DNA of 64,000 nt, taken from Cenococcum geophilum 1.58 (taxonomy: Eukaryota > Ascomycota > Dothideomycetes > Gloniales > Gloniaceae). Of this stretch, positions 1 to 11,528 are shown piece by piece. The stretch lies in assembly GCA_001692895.1 (NCBI GenBank), contig KV748200.1, positions 2,120,914 to 2,184,913 on the forward strand. Direction: 5' to 3'. Within the stretch, counting starts at the first letter, position 1. Each line of letters starts with the position of its first letter. Both the position numbers and the translations under genes were made by a program. The notes below the pieces were generated by a model, which was not told the origin of the DNA, did not search any database, and saw nothing but the letters and a program-made list of their open reading frames with translations.

Positions 1-30
1 TAATTTAGCTACAGATATAGCAAAATTAGG

Positions 31-60
31 CAGTGATCTCATTGGACTAAACTGGACTGG
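31..60 (+). repeat. Left terminal inverted repeat of hAT
   Basis: Starts CAGTGATCT and contains ACTGGACTGG, which is found inverted at the right end. The left copy has about ten extra bases between the two matching blocks, apparently a small internal duplication. Confidence 0.85.
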
Positions 61-224
61 ATTTTAATTTAAATCCACTCCACTCTATAGAAGATAGGGT
101 TTAGCTCCTAAAGCTCTAGGATAAATTCAATGCAGTTATATAAGCAGTATATACTATAAATAGTAAGTCTTAGTACGCTTCTAGGTCGTTAATAGGGTAG
201 CCAAACTTACTAAAAATTACCTAT

Positions 225-2960
225 ATTACATTATATTAGCAGTAGAAAGGCCCTCCTTATCGTCGGCCTTATTGTCGCCCTCTAAAGCAGCCTCCTTAGT
301 GAGTTATTTGGCCAAAGCTTTTTTATCCTTATTATCAACCTAAGCAGCAGCCTCTGTAGCAACCGCGGCAGCAAGCCGAGCCTTAGCCTCCTCTTTAGGT
401 GAGAGCTTTAGTGGCCGCGGCTCTCCCTCTACTTCGCTAATATCCTTATTATTAAATATATCCTTTAGTGGAGGTCCATATCTATGCCAAAGACCCTTAT
501 TTATTTTAATTATATCCATCTATAGCTAAGAGCGTTAAGCCTTAAGAAGGATCTTACAGCTACTAAAGAGTTATTTATATTTGTCGCTTATAGGAGGCAC
601 CGTAAGGATATTAAGGGCGAAGTAAGTAAAATTAGGCTGGCTTATATAGCGGTCCTGCTAGTACTATATAAGGTTAAAGTGTTTATACTCTTTAAGCTTA
701 AGCTTGTTTATATGTAGATACTTATTAAAGTAATTAATTAGAGGAGGCGTAGCAGCCTTATTGTTTTAATAAACCGTTTTTAGGCGCTTATAATTTTAAG
801 CAGAGGTATAGATTTTTACTTATTAAGGTTACTAAACCAGTGCTAAATCTAGTAAGGATAATTAGATAGATAAATACTGGCCTTTATAATTATGCCAGAG
901 CTCCTTAATCTTCTACTTAACGCTATTAATTTAATCCTTCTTAATAGGATAAGGCCTCTAATAGTCCTTAAACTACTATATCTTAAGTATTGGATTAAGA
1001 AAAATTACTGCGTAGTACGCTGCTGTATTATTAGCCTTATTATAGTACTTATTTCCCTTCTCCTATACTACTTCTAAATAGTCTACCAAGTATTAATAAG
1101 CTTAAGCGTCGGCCTTCTTCCGTTTTTAAAGTAATTAAATAGAAAGCTTAAGAAACTTATACTTAGTTAATAAAAGCTCCTTAAGAAGCCAATCTAGTAT
1201 TTAAAAGTGGTTAGCAAGACTTGTTTAATTACCCTCTACTATAATTATAGCCTTGTAGAATATCTTAAGGTAGTTATAAAGGTGTTTGAGCTGGAGCTAG
1301 TGCTTTAGCTAGAGGAGGTCATCTCTAGTAAGCGCTCTAGCTTTATTGCTAGGTTTATAAGTCTTATAGAATATAGTAATTTATTCTCTACAGTTTAAAA
1401 ATTATAAGATAGCTAAGAAAAGTAAGTTCTATCGCGTTTAGTTATTTTAGATAAGCTAGTAAATTATTAGTATCGCTTTTATAAGTGGTATTATAAGTTT
1501 AAATATTGTGACCGTAAGGCTTAGATTGCAACCGTTAAGGGCGGTAGATATAAAATCTAACGCTATAGCTAATTAGAGACTTACCCGACGTTCTACTAGG
1601 CAGTAAATCTCAACACTATAGCTCTATTACGTACCTTTAGGCTATTAAATTCTGATAAAGGACCTCCTATTTAAATCCTCCTAAGGAAACTACGACGCTA
1701 AGGGGTTATACAAATATACTAGACAAGATTTTAAAGTAAATTAACTAGTCCCTACTTCTTTTAGAGCTCTTAAACCTTACTATAATTCTAATTACGGTAT
1801 ATAGCTGCTATTTCTTTATAGATTTTATTAGCGTCTGTTCTAATAATAAAAGCCTACGCGTAAAGGTTTATTATATAGCTAAAGCAGTAAAGTCGATATG
1901 CTTTTTATTTCTTTACTAACATTTTTAAATACAGGGCTTAAAGAACTGCATTAATATAGGTGTTATTTAACTCAGCATTATTAGCTATAAAGAACCTAAT
2001 ATTACCTGTAATTCTAAAACCCTAAATAGAGCAACTAAAATAGCTGCTATATTCTTACTAGTATATTTACTAACGACCTTATAAAGGCCTAATACTATAT
2101 AGCGACGCTTACCGTCTTTATTTATAAAATAGGCGACAACACTAAGAATCGTATAGCCGTTTGGTAAGGTTTATAGGTTAAAGGATATTAATATAGCGCT
2201 GTAAGCGGCCTTTAGCTCTTTCCTTAGTAACTCCTTCCGTTACTCCCATTTATTTATAACCTATAATCGTATTATATTTACTGCCTTTAGTAGGAACTTT
2301 TTAAGCCCGGGGTAGATAAAATATAGTAGCTTACGGAAGTAGACGTTTTTAAATTAGAAAAACGCGATATAGTAGTAAACAATCTACTAAATAAGTAACT
2401 ACATAAACCTCTTAAAGTTATAAGCTCTATTAAGCGACCTCTCCTTTAGATACTTATTAATTATTAGCTAGTTAGATTTATTAGGTTTTCGGTAAGTATT
2501 AAGTACGCCCGTTGTCTTATCTATATAATAGTTATCTACTAGGTAGTCTATAGTAGTAGTCCTTTTAGATAATACTATAAGCAGCTCCTACTTACGCTGT
2601 ATTTGCTTATAAAGATAGCAGTAGCAATAAGCTATACCGTTACTACCGGACTTTAATTAAATATCCTCCCCCCACTTCTATATATGCGAGGTGCGCTATT
2701 TTATATATTTTAGTCCTTTTATTAAGGCGCTATATTAAATATAGTACTTATTATATAGCTTAAACTCCTCTACCTCTACTGCCTTATTACGAGCCGGATT
2801 AATTAATTTTAGAGTAAGAATAAAGTTATTAAATATAGGAGGTAAGTAGTGCGTAAGGTAACGCGTAATATTGGCCGCTATAGTATTAGGCGAGGAAGGG
2901 AGGGAATAAAATACTAAAGCAGTAAGTATAGATGCAGGAGCGATAGTAGAGGATAAGTAG
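225..2960 (-). pseudogene. hAT transposase remnant
   Basis: Read leftward from about 2960. A probable BED-type zinc-finger remnant (a Trp-containing stretch followed by Cys-x-Cys) lies near 2600-2710, the RNase H-like body lies between, and there are two strong C-terminal signatures. Near 860-1040 comes a stretch ending in a KELWHNY-like motif typical of fungal hATs. Near 500-660 comes the dimerisation (hATC) block, with PPISD and LFSSCKIL readable in one frame. After it follows an Ala/Lys/Asp-rich tail. The stops fall where Gln or Trp codons are expected, which is the RIP pattern. Start and stop are approximate because RIP creates spurious stops. Confidence 0.8.
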
Positions 2961-3216
2961 ATGTCCTTAATTCTTATAAATTAATTATCTTATAAGACAG
3001 GAGCTTACTAACACTAAACGCCAGCGTCGCCGATTGGCTCTGTTTAGCCTTAACACTAAGCACTAACTCCTTAGCGGCCTATTCTTCCTCCTAATTAGGT
3101 ATAGAACTGGAGCTCTAGGAGCTCTAAATAAGTCAGATCTACTCTAATCTAGCCTTAAAATTGATAGCTCCAAATCTAATGCAAAAAAGGATCCAATGTG
3201 GAGCTCCAGAGGCGCT

Positions 3217-3236
3217 CCAGTCCAGTTAGATCACTG
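3217..3236 (-). repeat. Right terminal inverted repeat of hAT
   Basis: On the minus strand it reads CAGTGATCTAACTGGACTGG, matching the left end apart from a short gap. It is followed directly by the second copy of the 8-bp target duplication at 3237-3244. Confidence 0.88.
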
Positions 3237-3244
3237 AAATTAGG

Positions 3245-3425
3245 TGTATGTCGCGCGCGCACACGGGGGGGGGGACACTGGAGCCTTCACAGACTGTAGT
3301 CGGTTACAGAAGTGTTTGTGTTCCGTCTCGCCACGTTAGGAACTAATCATTGGTTAAGAAGCACAATCCAGTATAGATGTATAATCTCTTAATATTTTAG
3401 TGGGCTAGTATAATATTTTATAACT
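3245..3425. other. 3' flank of host gene
   Basis: Non-RIP-mutated sequence between the hAT target duplication and the host stop codon. It contains alternating CG (GCGCGCGC), a run of ten G and several AT-rich runs that could serve 3'-end formation of the leftward gene. No gene is seen here. Confidence 0.5.
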
Positions 3426-5399
3426 TTAACATTGGTAGACACAGTCAAATTGTCTCGTCTGGGCCATTCCCGGACACTTTGGACCCTCCTTATTCCAATC
3501 GCTTCCTTTCAAAGTACAGTTGTTATCTCCACCTGTCGTGCCAGACGTCCAGCTAGCCGTCCCATATGAAAATTGAATGTAGTCATTTGTATGCTCTCCT
3601 GTAACCACAACGGGATTTTTCATTCCAGTTTCCTGTATCGAGAGAGATTGGCCAGCACTGATAGGTTGCCCAGGGCTGGATGTCGCCTGGGGCGTGGTAT
3701 AGATACTCTTTCCATCTGCGCCGGTGATGCTGAGCCGGGCGTACAAATTTTTACTCACATCTTCGCAGGTCCAGACTTCGACAATAGAGAGCTTGCACTG
3801 TTTCGAGTCTCTGGATTCTGCATAGTCTTTGATTTCCTGGAGCCATCTATTCCGATCATCCCAGTAGGACTGTGGGTACTGATCGGCCGCATTGGGTGCG
3901 CCGATATCAACATCCTCAAGACCTGAAGATTGGTCTAAAACGGTTGTGCAGTCGCCAAAATCGTTCATGGCACGGGTACCATTATCTATCGCTGTGAAAT
4001 TGACAAGTGTAACGGGATTATTGTTGTCGCTGACGAAGAAGACGCTGTAGATATCCTCGTCCCTGTTTGGGGGAATCATTGGGATTTCATTAATTTGATC
4101 ATAAATGGCGGGAATGTGCGAGTAGTACCCATATAATTTTTGAACGTATCTGCTCTTGGCAGTCAGCACGCAACCAGAATTGTAGCAAGTAACATTCAGC
4201 TCAACTCATTTTAAATGAATAGAATTATACTCGTCTATACGTACCTCGCAAGAGCAAACAGCGTAAGGCTTTCAGCGCTACGCTGAATGAAATAGCCCGT
4301 TTGTGTTGCACCAGCCCCGAATGGCTGAAACCGCGCCAATATCTTCGCAAGCTTAGGGCCATACACTTTAGTCCATTTAGATTTCGTTCCACGGTTATGC
4401 CCTGTGCCATACGTAAACTTAATGCTCAGATCGCGGATCTTTGGATTCGGATTATTATTCACAGAGTCAGCGGCGAGGTCGAGATGCATGAGTTCGTGGA
4501 GGAAAACGTCAGCTAATGAAACTTATCAGAAATCTTTGTCTGGACAACACATCACGCCCGTCGGGAAGTGTAGAAAGCGGCTAAATTCTACTTGCCTCGA
4601 CTTTCGTATCTCGACAAGTCGTATTTTAGAATTGGACTCCTTGGGCCCGACCCGTGTGCCATTGCATTGTCTAGATTCCGAAGCCGGAAGAAGTCAGGGC
4701 AAAGGCTGATATCTGGATATCCATCCGTTGTTTTGGCAGCGTTCCGTGCGTAAGCTAGCGTAACCGCTGGCTGTCCATCGAAGTCGGATTGAGGGGGTCG
4801 AGGGCAGGGGTCGAGGGCGGCGCTGGACATTTTCCTAGGGGATCGTCGCAGCGGATATGGATCCAGTTTGGTGTCCACCAAGATGTCCCCCCCTTAACAG
4901 TGGCAACATTGACAAAGACAGCTTTTACTATGTCAGTACCTGCGTTTGATCGAGAATTCTAATGCTCTTGCCTTGGATCTGCTTCTGTTGATCCACGTTG
5001 AGTCCTTGTCAAGCATCAACACCCCTGATTCCTGAAGTGAGTTGTATGGAGCAGGAGTTTACCAGAAGGCCCCAAATATTCAAGAGCGGCGGCGGAATTA
5101 AAATCCAGGTCTTTCCCAACCCCATCGAAGTTGACAAGTTTATTCGAATCTGTGTATGCCTCTATGATCTTCTCTATCCAAGTCGGATCTTTCTCTTTAC
5201 ATTTGTCCCAACCATACAGACTTGTCCCGTACCAGTTGGATGCATTCAATAGATCCCTTGATGGGAACGCATCTTTCATACTATCAGGTGTTAGACCTAG
5301 AGGAGTTGGCGCAGGTGCTGCTGCTGAGTTTGCCGGGAAGCCATCCACAGCGCTGAGTAGCAAGGCCAGTGTTAGAAGAACCCGCATACAGTTATCCAT
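3426..5399 (-). CDS. Secreted HEXXH metalloprotease-like protein (4 exons, one frame conflict)
   Basis: Proposed exons on the minus strand: 5399-5063, 4921-4596, 4512-4245 and 4149-3426, about 550 residues. The start at 5399 gives MDNC followed by a hydrophobic signal peptide; a second Met four residues later would also serve. Exon 2 holds WWTPNW, CDDPLGKC and SLCPDFF, exon 3 the zinc-binding helix HELMH (about residue 226), and exon 4 a Cys-rich C-terminus (CTLKGSDW, CPGM, DCVYQC). I know this order from secreted fungal zincins related to the deuterolysin/M35-like group. The two zinc His and the catalytic Glu are present; the third ligand is not certain. The reading frame differs between CDDPLGKC and SLCPDFF, so exon 2 carries either an indel (an imperfect CCCTCGACCCC duplication lies there) or an unrecognised 62-nt intron with a poor GTCCAG donor. 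There is no RIP. It may be a functional secreted enzyme or effector, or a recent pseudogene. Confidence 0.75.
4150..4244 (-). other. Intron 3 of the metalloprotease-like gene
   Basis: Donor GTACGT, branch GCTGAC, acceptor AGCAG. The join reads LFALAR-YVQKLYGYY, which fits the family pattern in this region. Confidence 0.8.
4513..4595 (-). other. Intron 2, GC-AG type
   Basis: Donor GCAAGT after exon end TCGAG, branch-like CTGAT, acceptor TTAG. Joining gives ESR-ADVFLHELMH in frame. GCAAGT is the usual form of the rare GC-AG intron class, and no GT donor nearby keeps the frame. Confidence 0.7.
4922..5062 (-). other. Intron 1 of the metalloprotease-like gene
   Basis: Donor GTAAAC, branch point TACTGAC eleven bases before the acceptor AAAG, phase 1. 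It is longer (141 nt) than the others. Within it a piece reading QKQIQ resembles residues present in relatives, so the upstream boundary could differ in the real transcript. Confidence 0.6.
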
Positions 5400-5490
5400 G
5401 ATGAAAAGCAAAAGATATAGAGATCTAAATGTAAGACTTACCAATTTAAGCTGTAATGGGTAGATGAAGCGCAATTTATAATGCATTGCC
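5400..5490 (-). promoter_or_regulatory. Core promoter of the metalloprotease-like gene
   Basis: A TATAAAT box lies at 5480-5474, about 75 nt upstream of the start codon at 5399. A CT/AT-rich leader follows. A GTAAGT in the leader has no acceptor at a plausible distance, so no 5'-UTR intron is proposed. Confidence 0.45.
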
Positions 5491-5537
5491 CATCGAATAG
5501 ACTCAGGTGGTGATGTAATTGGTCTGGTTGGAGCCAA

Positions 5538-5735
5538 ATTTAACCTCCGGTCCAACCAGTTCGCGAACCGGTTAAACCAGATATTTACCTAATTAGATCT
5601 AAAATACTATTTTCTACTACTAAATAGTTATTATAAGGTTTTATTTTAGAAGCTTAAAAGATAATTTAAAATATATAAGTCTGACCTTTAAACTAATAAA
5701 CGCCAAGCGGTTAAAAATAAGCGAACCGGTTTAAA
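5538..5735. repeat. AT-rich tract bounded by GCGAACCGGTT repeats
   Basis: A short RIP-like tract with GCGAACCGGTT at 5563-5573 and GCGAACCGGTT again at 5721-5731, each followed by A-rich sequence. The core AACCGGTT is palindromic. It may be a small degenerate terminal-repeat element, but no clear target duplication was found. Confidence 0.35.
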
Positions 5736-5918
5736 AGTATGCCAAGAACCACTGAGTTACCTTTACTACGAGCTCGCTTATTATGGTTTGCAAAAGTGTT
5801 GCGAAGCTACCGCACGCAAGATTTCAAATTCGGTACACGCATCCAATCTCACGCTTGCCACCCCCATGCACGAGACTTGCACAGTAAAATGAGGCGGCTC
5901 GCACAACTCTGCCAAGCA

Positions 5919-5974
5919 GGTGGATTGGTGGTTCAGTTCACCACTAGGTGGGTGAGCTCTACTACCAATTCACC
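5919..5974. repeat. Short inverted repeat
   Basis: GGTGGATTGGTGGT at 5919-5932 pairs with ACTACCAATTCACC at 5961-5974 (12 of 14), with a 28-nt loop. It lies in otherwise unstructured intergenic DNA. Confidence 0.5.
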
Positions 5975-6097
5975 TACCGTATAAGGTGTAGCTAAAGTTT
6001 CCGTGCCCGTCATAGGGCTCGTTGGGCTTATAAGGCTGCTCTCGTGATATCGCACGTGACGGTAACATCTTAGCCACCTAATCGTTATCTTATAAAT

Positions 6098-6173
6098 CAG
6101 ACCCTAGCAGAAAAGGGGGAGACACGTGCGTGCTGCTCCCTATCTCCCCCTAGAATTTTCTGTTGAGGGTCTG
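6098..6173. repeat. 76-bp foldback, MITE-like
   Basis: The ends CAGACCCT and AGGGTCTG are perfect inverted repeats. Inside, AGAAAA and GGGGGAGA on the left pair with TCTCCCCC and TTTTCT on the right, so nearly the whole unit folds. No target duplication is visible. Confidence 0.6.
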
Positions 6174-6463
6174 AGAGCGTTACGGTCGTAAAATTAACTA
6201 CCAAACTTATAACACTACTATATCTACCGGTACTAAAGCTTGCACCACCTTATGACTCACCACCCTATTTCTTGACATCATGTCTTACTACTTATTTCCA
6301 TTACCTATTACCGACCAAGTGGCGCTGTCTACTAGTGACAATTGTAGATCATCGTTGTTATCTCCTTAACACCCAACTCGTGTATATATAGAGACTTTAA
6401 AGCTACATTAAGAATTAAGTTACTCGTTTAATTCCTATACACTGCAAAGCTTATAGTTATAAG

Positions 6464-6836
6464 TGTCACGGGACACCCCCGTAACACCTTATACACGTCC
6501 ACCTGTTTCCACTAACTTAGCAACTAGAGACCGACCATAAGATAGCAATCTAACAGTAATCTAACGGCAACTTGCCATATTCTGCCATATTCCACAAAGT
6601 TCCACTAAGTTCTACTAAATATCGCTAAGTTCTACTAGAACCACCACCTAAATCCTATTCTGCTCCGCGTATATATTAACTAAGCAACTAAGTCTATAAT
6701 ATATACCCTTTCTTCCCGTTTTCCTACCTTCTTTTCTTACGTAACGTCTTAACCTCCTTACACAGTTTATATATATAGCTTAATAATATCTACCTTGCTA
6801 TATATTATCGTCGCTTATACTTACTATATTACGTTA
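6464..6836 (+). repeat. 5' LTR of element A
   Basis: Begins TGTCACGGGACACC and ends near 6836; the end is approximate because the two LTRs do not align cleanly over the last dozen bases. Five tandem 10-bp units of the TTCCACTAAG type lie at 6590-6639. Confidence 0.8.
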
Positions 6837-9800
6837 ACTACCTATACTACTATTAATATGCAAAATAAACCTAAAGCCCCTATAACGGCCGCCGGTATTA
6901 TATCCGCACTTTAAGAATAATTAGTAGGGATATAGAAGTCTTTTATAGACGCCCTAAAATAAAACTAAGCTACTTTAAATTAATAATAAGCCGAATAAAA
7001 AGCATAATACTAGTAATTAATTAAGGACCTCTAAGAAGAAGTCCGTGCCCTTAAGATGCCTATGCTAGGACCTTAAGACTAAACGCTATCTCTAGAGATA
7101 AATACACGGAACGCGAGCTTAAACCTATAATAGTCACTTACCCTAAGCTAACTACTATACTAAAACAATCTAAATAATTACTAAATCCCCTAGTATTTAC
7201 TAGTAAACGATAAAAGCTTTAATTATTCTTAAGTTAGCTTAAAAATAGGCTAACTAGTAACACTAACCGTTACTTAACTAAAGCTAATCAACTCTATTAC
7301 GCCTTAAGTTAACTAGGAGGAGATATAGCTAACCTTATTAAATCTCTTTAGCTAAACTTAGTATAAAGCCTAGCTATACTTCTTAAAGCTATATATAGTA
7401 ATCTAAACCGCTAAGCTACTACTTAAAGAAAGATAAACTATATAACTTAAGGAACGAAAAGTTTCCTAGTATACTTCTTTAAATTTAACCATTATGTAAA
7501 GAAAATAGGCTAGAATAACTCCGCACTAATTAATAGCCTTATTAAATCCTTAAATCCTAAACTAAAAACCTCTCTAATAGGTATAGATCTACTAGGAGCC
7601 CTTAATGCCTACGCAAACGTTATAATAATATACTACGCCTAATACCGAAGCCCGCTCCTTAATATAATATAATAACCCCGTAAATGTCTACTAAGTTATT
7701 ATTTTAGTCTAAGCACCCTAATGCTATAGATATTAACACTAGGACCCTAGGGTACGTCCTACTAGGGTTCTTTAAATAAGAACAACGCATTAAGCTAGGC
7801 CTTTACTTTAAATATAGAAGTAACTTCTACCTCTCTAACTATTACTCTATCCCTATACCTAAACACGATTTATAAACGGCTAATACTAGTAGCTATTTAC
7901 CATATTAATCTTTTAGTTACTATCCCTAATTTTTACCTAGTTCTAGCCTTATATCTAATAAGCACTATTTATAAGGATAAAGCTATAACTAATATCCTAT
8001 AAGAACCCTACCCTAATTACCTCTAAAAGGAAGGTCCTAGAGCTAAGTCGCTCTCTAGAATAGCTCTGCTATAGGATTTCGTTAAACGCATTTAACGTTA
8101 TAAACTCTAACTCTTAGGACCGTAGTATAACCATTAACTACTATTTTTAGCAGAATAGTTAATAGATTAATGCTTAAATCCTAATTAATATAGGAGCTAG
8201 CAGTATAGGATTTATTAATAAAATCTTTATATAAGATAATAGTTTTACTCTAACCCCCCTTAACTAGCATATTAATATATTTAGATTTAATGGCAAACGT
8301 ACTGTCTTAGGCTATATTACCTATATAGTATTCCTAAGACTCTAATACCTAAACTATAAAGAACTAATTAAGCATTTTATTACTACTCTAGGTCACTTAG
8401 TAATCCTTAAATAACCCTAAATAAAGCTATATAAGGTAACTATTAATTAGGATAACCTTAAGCTTCTATTTACCGCCTCCTATTATAAGTAAAAGTGCCT
8501 TATAACTTACTACTTAGACCTAAAACTAAAATCTAAAAAATCTACTAGGATCCACTAGTCTAAAATTTCTATAACTATCTACCCTATACCTAAGGAATCC
8601 ATTAGACTCTACTAATATCTACTTTATGACTAAGGAATCCACCAGATTCCACTAGTATAAGAATTTCACCAAATTCTACTAATATAAGAATTCCACTAAC
8701 ACCCACTAAGGATTTAAAAACTTCACTAAATTCTATAAGTTATTACTAAGCACTATACCGCCCTAAGCTAAGTAGAAGCTTAAGCTTAATACATAAAAAT
8801 AATAGAAGGACTAGTATTTTACTATAAAAAGGATTCTTAAAGAACCTAAACCTAAATCTAATACTAACTCTATACCTAATACCGAATCTAAACCTAAATA
8901 AGAAACTATAGACAATCTAAGCAAGCTTAGCACCCTAGATATCCGCATAATTAGAGCTACCCTACTAGCGCGACTTACTAAGAAACCTAAATATACAATC
9001 TTCGCTATTACTATAGCTAATATTAAGAAGGCCTTAGTACTAAAGAAGCATACTAACCCTACTACAAAGGTACTAGTAGAGCACTATAACCGCCTAGAGG
9101 TATTCTTATAAAAGGAAGCTAATAAGCTACTGGAATACCAATTGTACAATTATAAGATTATACTTAAAGAAGGAAAGCAGCCTAGATTTAGACCCCTATA
9201 TAGAATGTCCTAAAACAAACTCTAAGTGCTATAAAAGTATTTAGATGAAAACCTAAGTAAAGGATTTATTAGAGTAAGCTCGTTGCCTATAGCCGTACTA
9301 GTGATTTTCATTAAGAAACCTGGCGGCGGTTTATGCTTCTATATAGACTACCGAGCTCTTAACGCCGTTACTATTAAGAACTAATATCCAATCCCGTTAA
9401 TATAGGAGACACTAAACTAACTAAGTAAGGCTCGCTACTATATAAAGCTTAATATTATCTCTGTATTTAAACGCCTCTATATAACAAAAGGAGATAAATA
9501 GCTTACTGCATTTCGTACTTAGTATAGATTATTTAAATACTTAGTAACGCTATTTAGCCTCGCAAATGCTCTAAGCTTGTTTTAATATTATATAAATAAT
9601 ACCCTACGTCCCTACCTAGACATCTTCTATACTGCTTATATTAACGACATCCTAATATACAGTAATAACCTAACTGAATATTAGAAATATGTTAACGTTA
9701 TTCTATAAGCCCTATACGGAGCTAGTTTATAATTAGATATAGATAAATATAAGTTCTATAAAACGGAAGTCTTATACCTTAAACTTCTTATTTTTATAAA

Positions 9801-10764
9801 CGATATATAAATAGACCTAAAGAAAGTTAAAGTAATTATAAACTAGCAAGAACCCGAGAACGTTAAGGATATAAGAGCCTTTATAGGATTTACCAATTTC
9901 TACTAACGGTTTATTAATAACTTCTCTACCTTAGTTTTACCCCTTATTACTCTAACCTAAAAGAATAAAGCTTTTATCTTTAATAAGGAATATAAGAAGG
10001 CCTTTACTTATCTAAAGGTTATATTTACTACTATACCTATACTCTAATACTTTAACCTAAAATAAATAAGTGTTATAGAAGCCAACGTATCTAATTACGT
10101 TATTAGAGGCATTCTATCTTAATATAATAAAGAAGGAGTATTATACCCTATAGTATACTTCTTAAAGCAACTAAGCCCTATTAAATATAATTATAAGATC
10201 TATAATAATGAATTACTAGCTATTATTAGATGCTTTAAGCAATAGTGACCTAAACTAGAAGGCGCTGGATTTTTAATTAAGGTCTTTAGCGACTATAAGA
10301 ACCTATAGTACTTTATAACTACAGAACAGCTAAGCCATTGTTAGGCCTACTAGTTAGAATATCTATTATACTTCTAATTCTTAATTACGTACTGCCTAGA
10401 TATTTAAGGTTAAAAGCCTAATACCTTAACCTAACGCTTATAAAACGCGCCAGCCCTAGAAAAAGCGCGCTCTTACTAAAATTAGACCCTACTTCGCCCT
10501 AAACTATTTAACCCTCCTACTAAAGATCTTACGGTATACGTCCTTAAAATAACTAATTAATTAATTAAATAGATTATAGTTAATAAATACCTAAATAATA
10601 AGTTTATTTAAGAGACGCTTAAGCTAATATAAAATGGCATTAGACGCTTTAAAAAGATTTCTTTAAGTAAATATAAAACTTATAAAAACCGCTTATATTA
10701 CTAGAACCGTCTAGTTATCCCTAATTATAACAAGCTTAAGCTTAAGCTCCTTAAATATATATAC

Positions 10765-11183
10765 TGTAACGGAACCTTGTAGCTTAAACTACGGTAGGTC
10801 CTGTTAATGGGCTAGGTGTATAGGAATAGATAAGTTAACAACGTAATAATAATTGGTGGAGTGGTTACCTAATAGATTAACTCTGATTGTATTCTGAGAA
10901 TTACTATAAGGAAGGAACTATCTAGGTAGGGACCAAGGGTCCTTAAATACATAACTATACTCCTAAGAAAGTCGTTACTGTATCTACTCTATCTGCTCTA
11001 TTCGCTCTATAATAGATCTTATAGATTATACAGATTATATAGATTATATTACGTAACTCTGCTTACTATTCCTCGTTATATAGTTCTACGGGTTCCATCT
11101 TAGACCGTGCTTATATTAACTAACTAGATTTTTTTGACTCTTCTCTAAGTAGTTATAACATTGTGCTTAGAGCGTTCGTAACA
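10765..11183 (-). repeat. 3' LTR of element B (left)
   Basis: 419 bp, beginning TGTAACGG and ending CGTAACA. It contains stacked short tandem units (TATCTACTC-like, then AGATTATAC-like). Differences from the right LTR are mainly transitions. Confidence 0.9.
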
Positions 11184-11528
11184 CTATTTCCCTCCTTTTT
11201 ATCTTTGTCCTTAAAGATACCTAGTATCTTTAGGTTGTTTACCAGAGGTATAATATTTATCTAATTAATTTGGTTAATATTGTTACTTATTATACCTAAA
11301 GCACTTTCTTCTTCTTTTATAGCTCGTCGGTCTTATACCGTGGCTGCGATATTATCTCTTAGTAAGATAATACCGTCTCCGTGCTCTTATTATGTAAAAG
11401 AGGGGTTAGTTTATATTGCGTTAGTAAGTCCTTCCTCCCGATAACCATCCTCTTTTTTAGAGTGCACTAAGGTAAACGTTTAATTGTCTTACAATGTTCG
11501 CTCTATTTCTAACGCTAAGTATACGCGT

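Larger units (their letters stand above)
31..3236 (-). mobile_element. hAT DNA transposon, RIP-mutated, complete ends
   Basis: The ends begin CAGTGATCT in inverted orientation, and the insertion is flanked by a perfect 8-bp duplication AAATTAGG (23-30 and 3237-3244), which is the hAT hallmark. On the minus strand the 3.2-kb interior reads as a fungal hAT transposase through its C-terminal domains. CpA has been converted almost everywhere to TpA, so the frame is closed by many TAA and TAG codons; it is non-autonomous now. It sits 190 bp past the stop codon of the host metalloprotease-like gene. It is a plain DNA transposon; the family assignment rests on the TSD length, the terminal CAG and the hATC motif. 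Confidence 0.9.
5736..6458. other. Intergenic sequence without a recognised gene
   Basis: Mostly unmutated sequence between the AT-rich tract and element A. An 81-codon open frame at 5739-5984 has no features of a gene. Two foldbacks are listed separately. This stretch was contiguous with 28796 onward before element A inserted. Confidence 0.6.

Noticed and set aside
892-1077. 61-codon plus-strand frame
   Set aside because: Antisense to the conserved C-terminal region of the hAT transposase; a product of its AT-rich sequence.
3573-3926. 117-codon plus-strand frame
   Set aside because: Lies antisense to exon 4 of the spliced gene, which has clear family motifs and Cys pattern.
4922-4939. 18-nt intron allowing a middle exon with QKQIQ
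   Set aside because: Far too short for a spliceosomal intron; one 141-nt intron with a proper donor and branch site is simpler.
4998-5463. Plus-strand frames over exon 1
   Set aside because: Antisense to the signal peptide and N-terminal exon; no domain of their own.
5739-5984. 81-codon open frame in the intergenic DNA
   Set aside because: No recognisable domain, no promoter or intron signals, and it overlaps a foldback.
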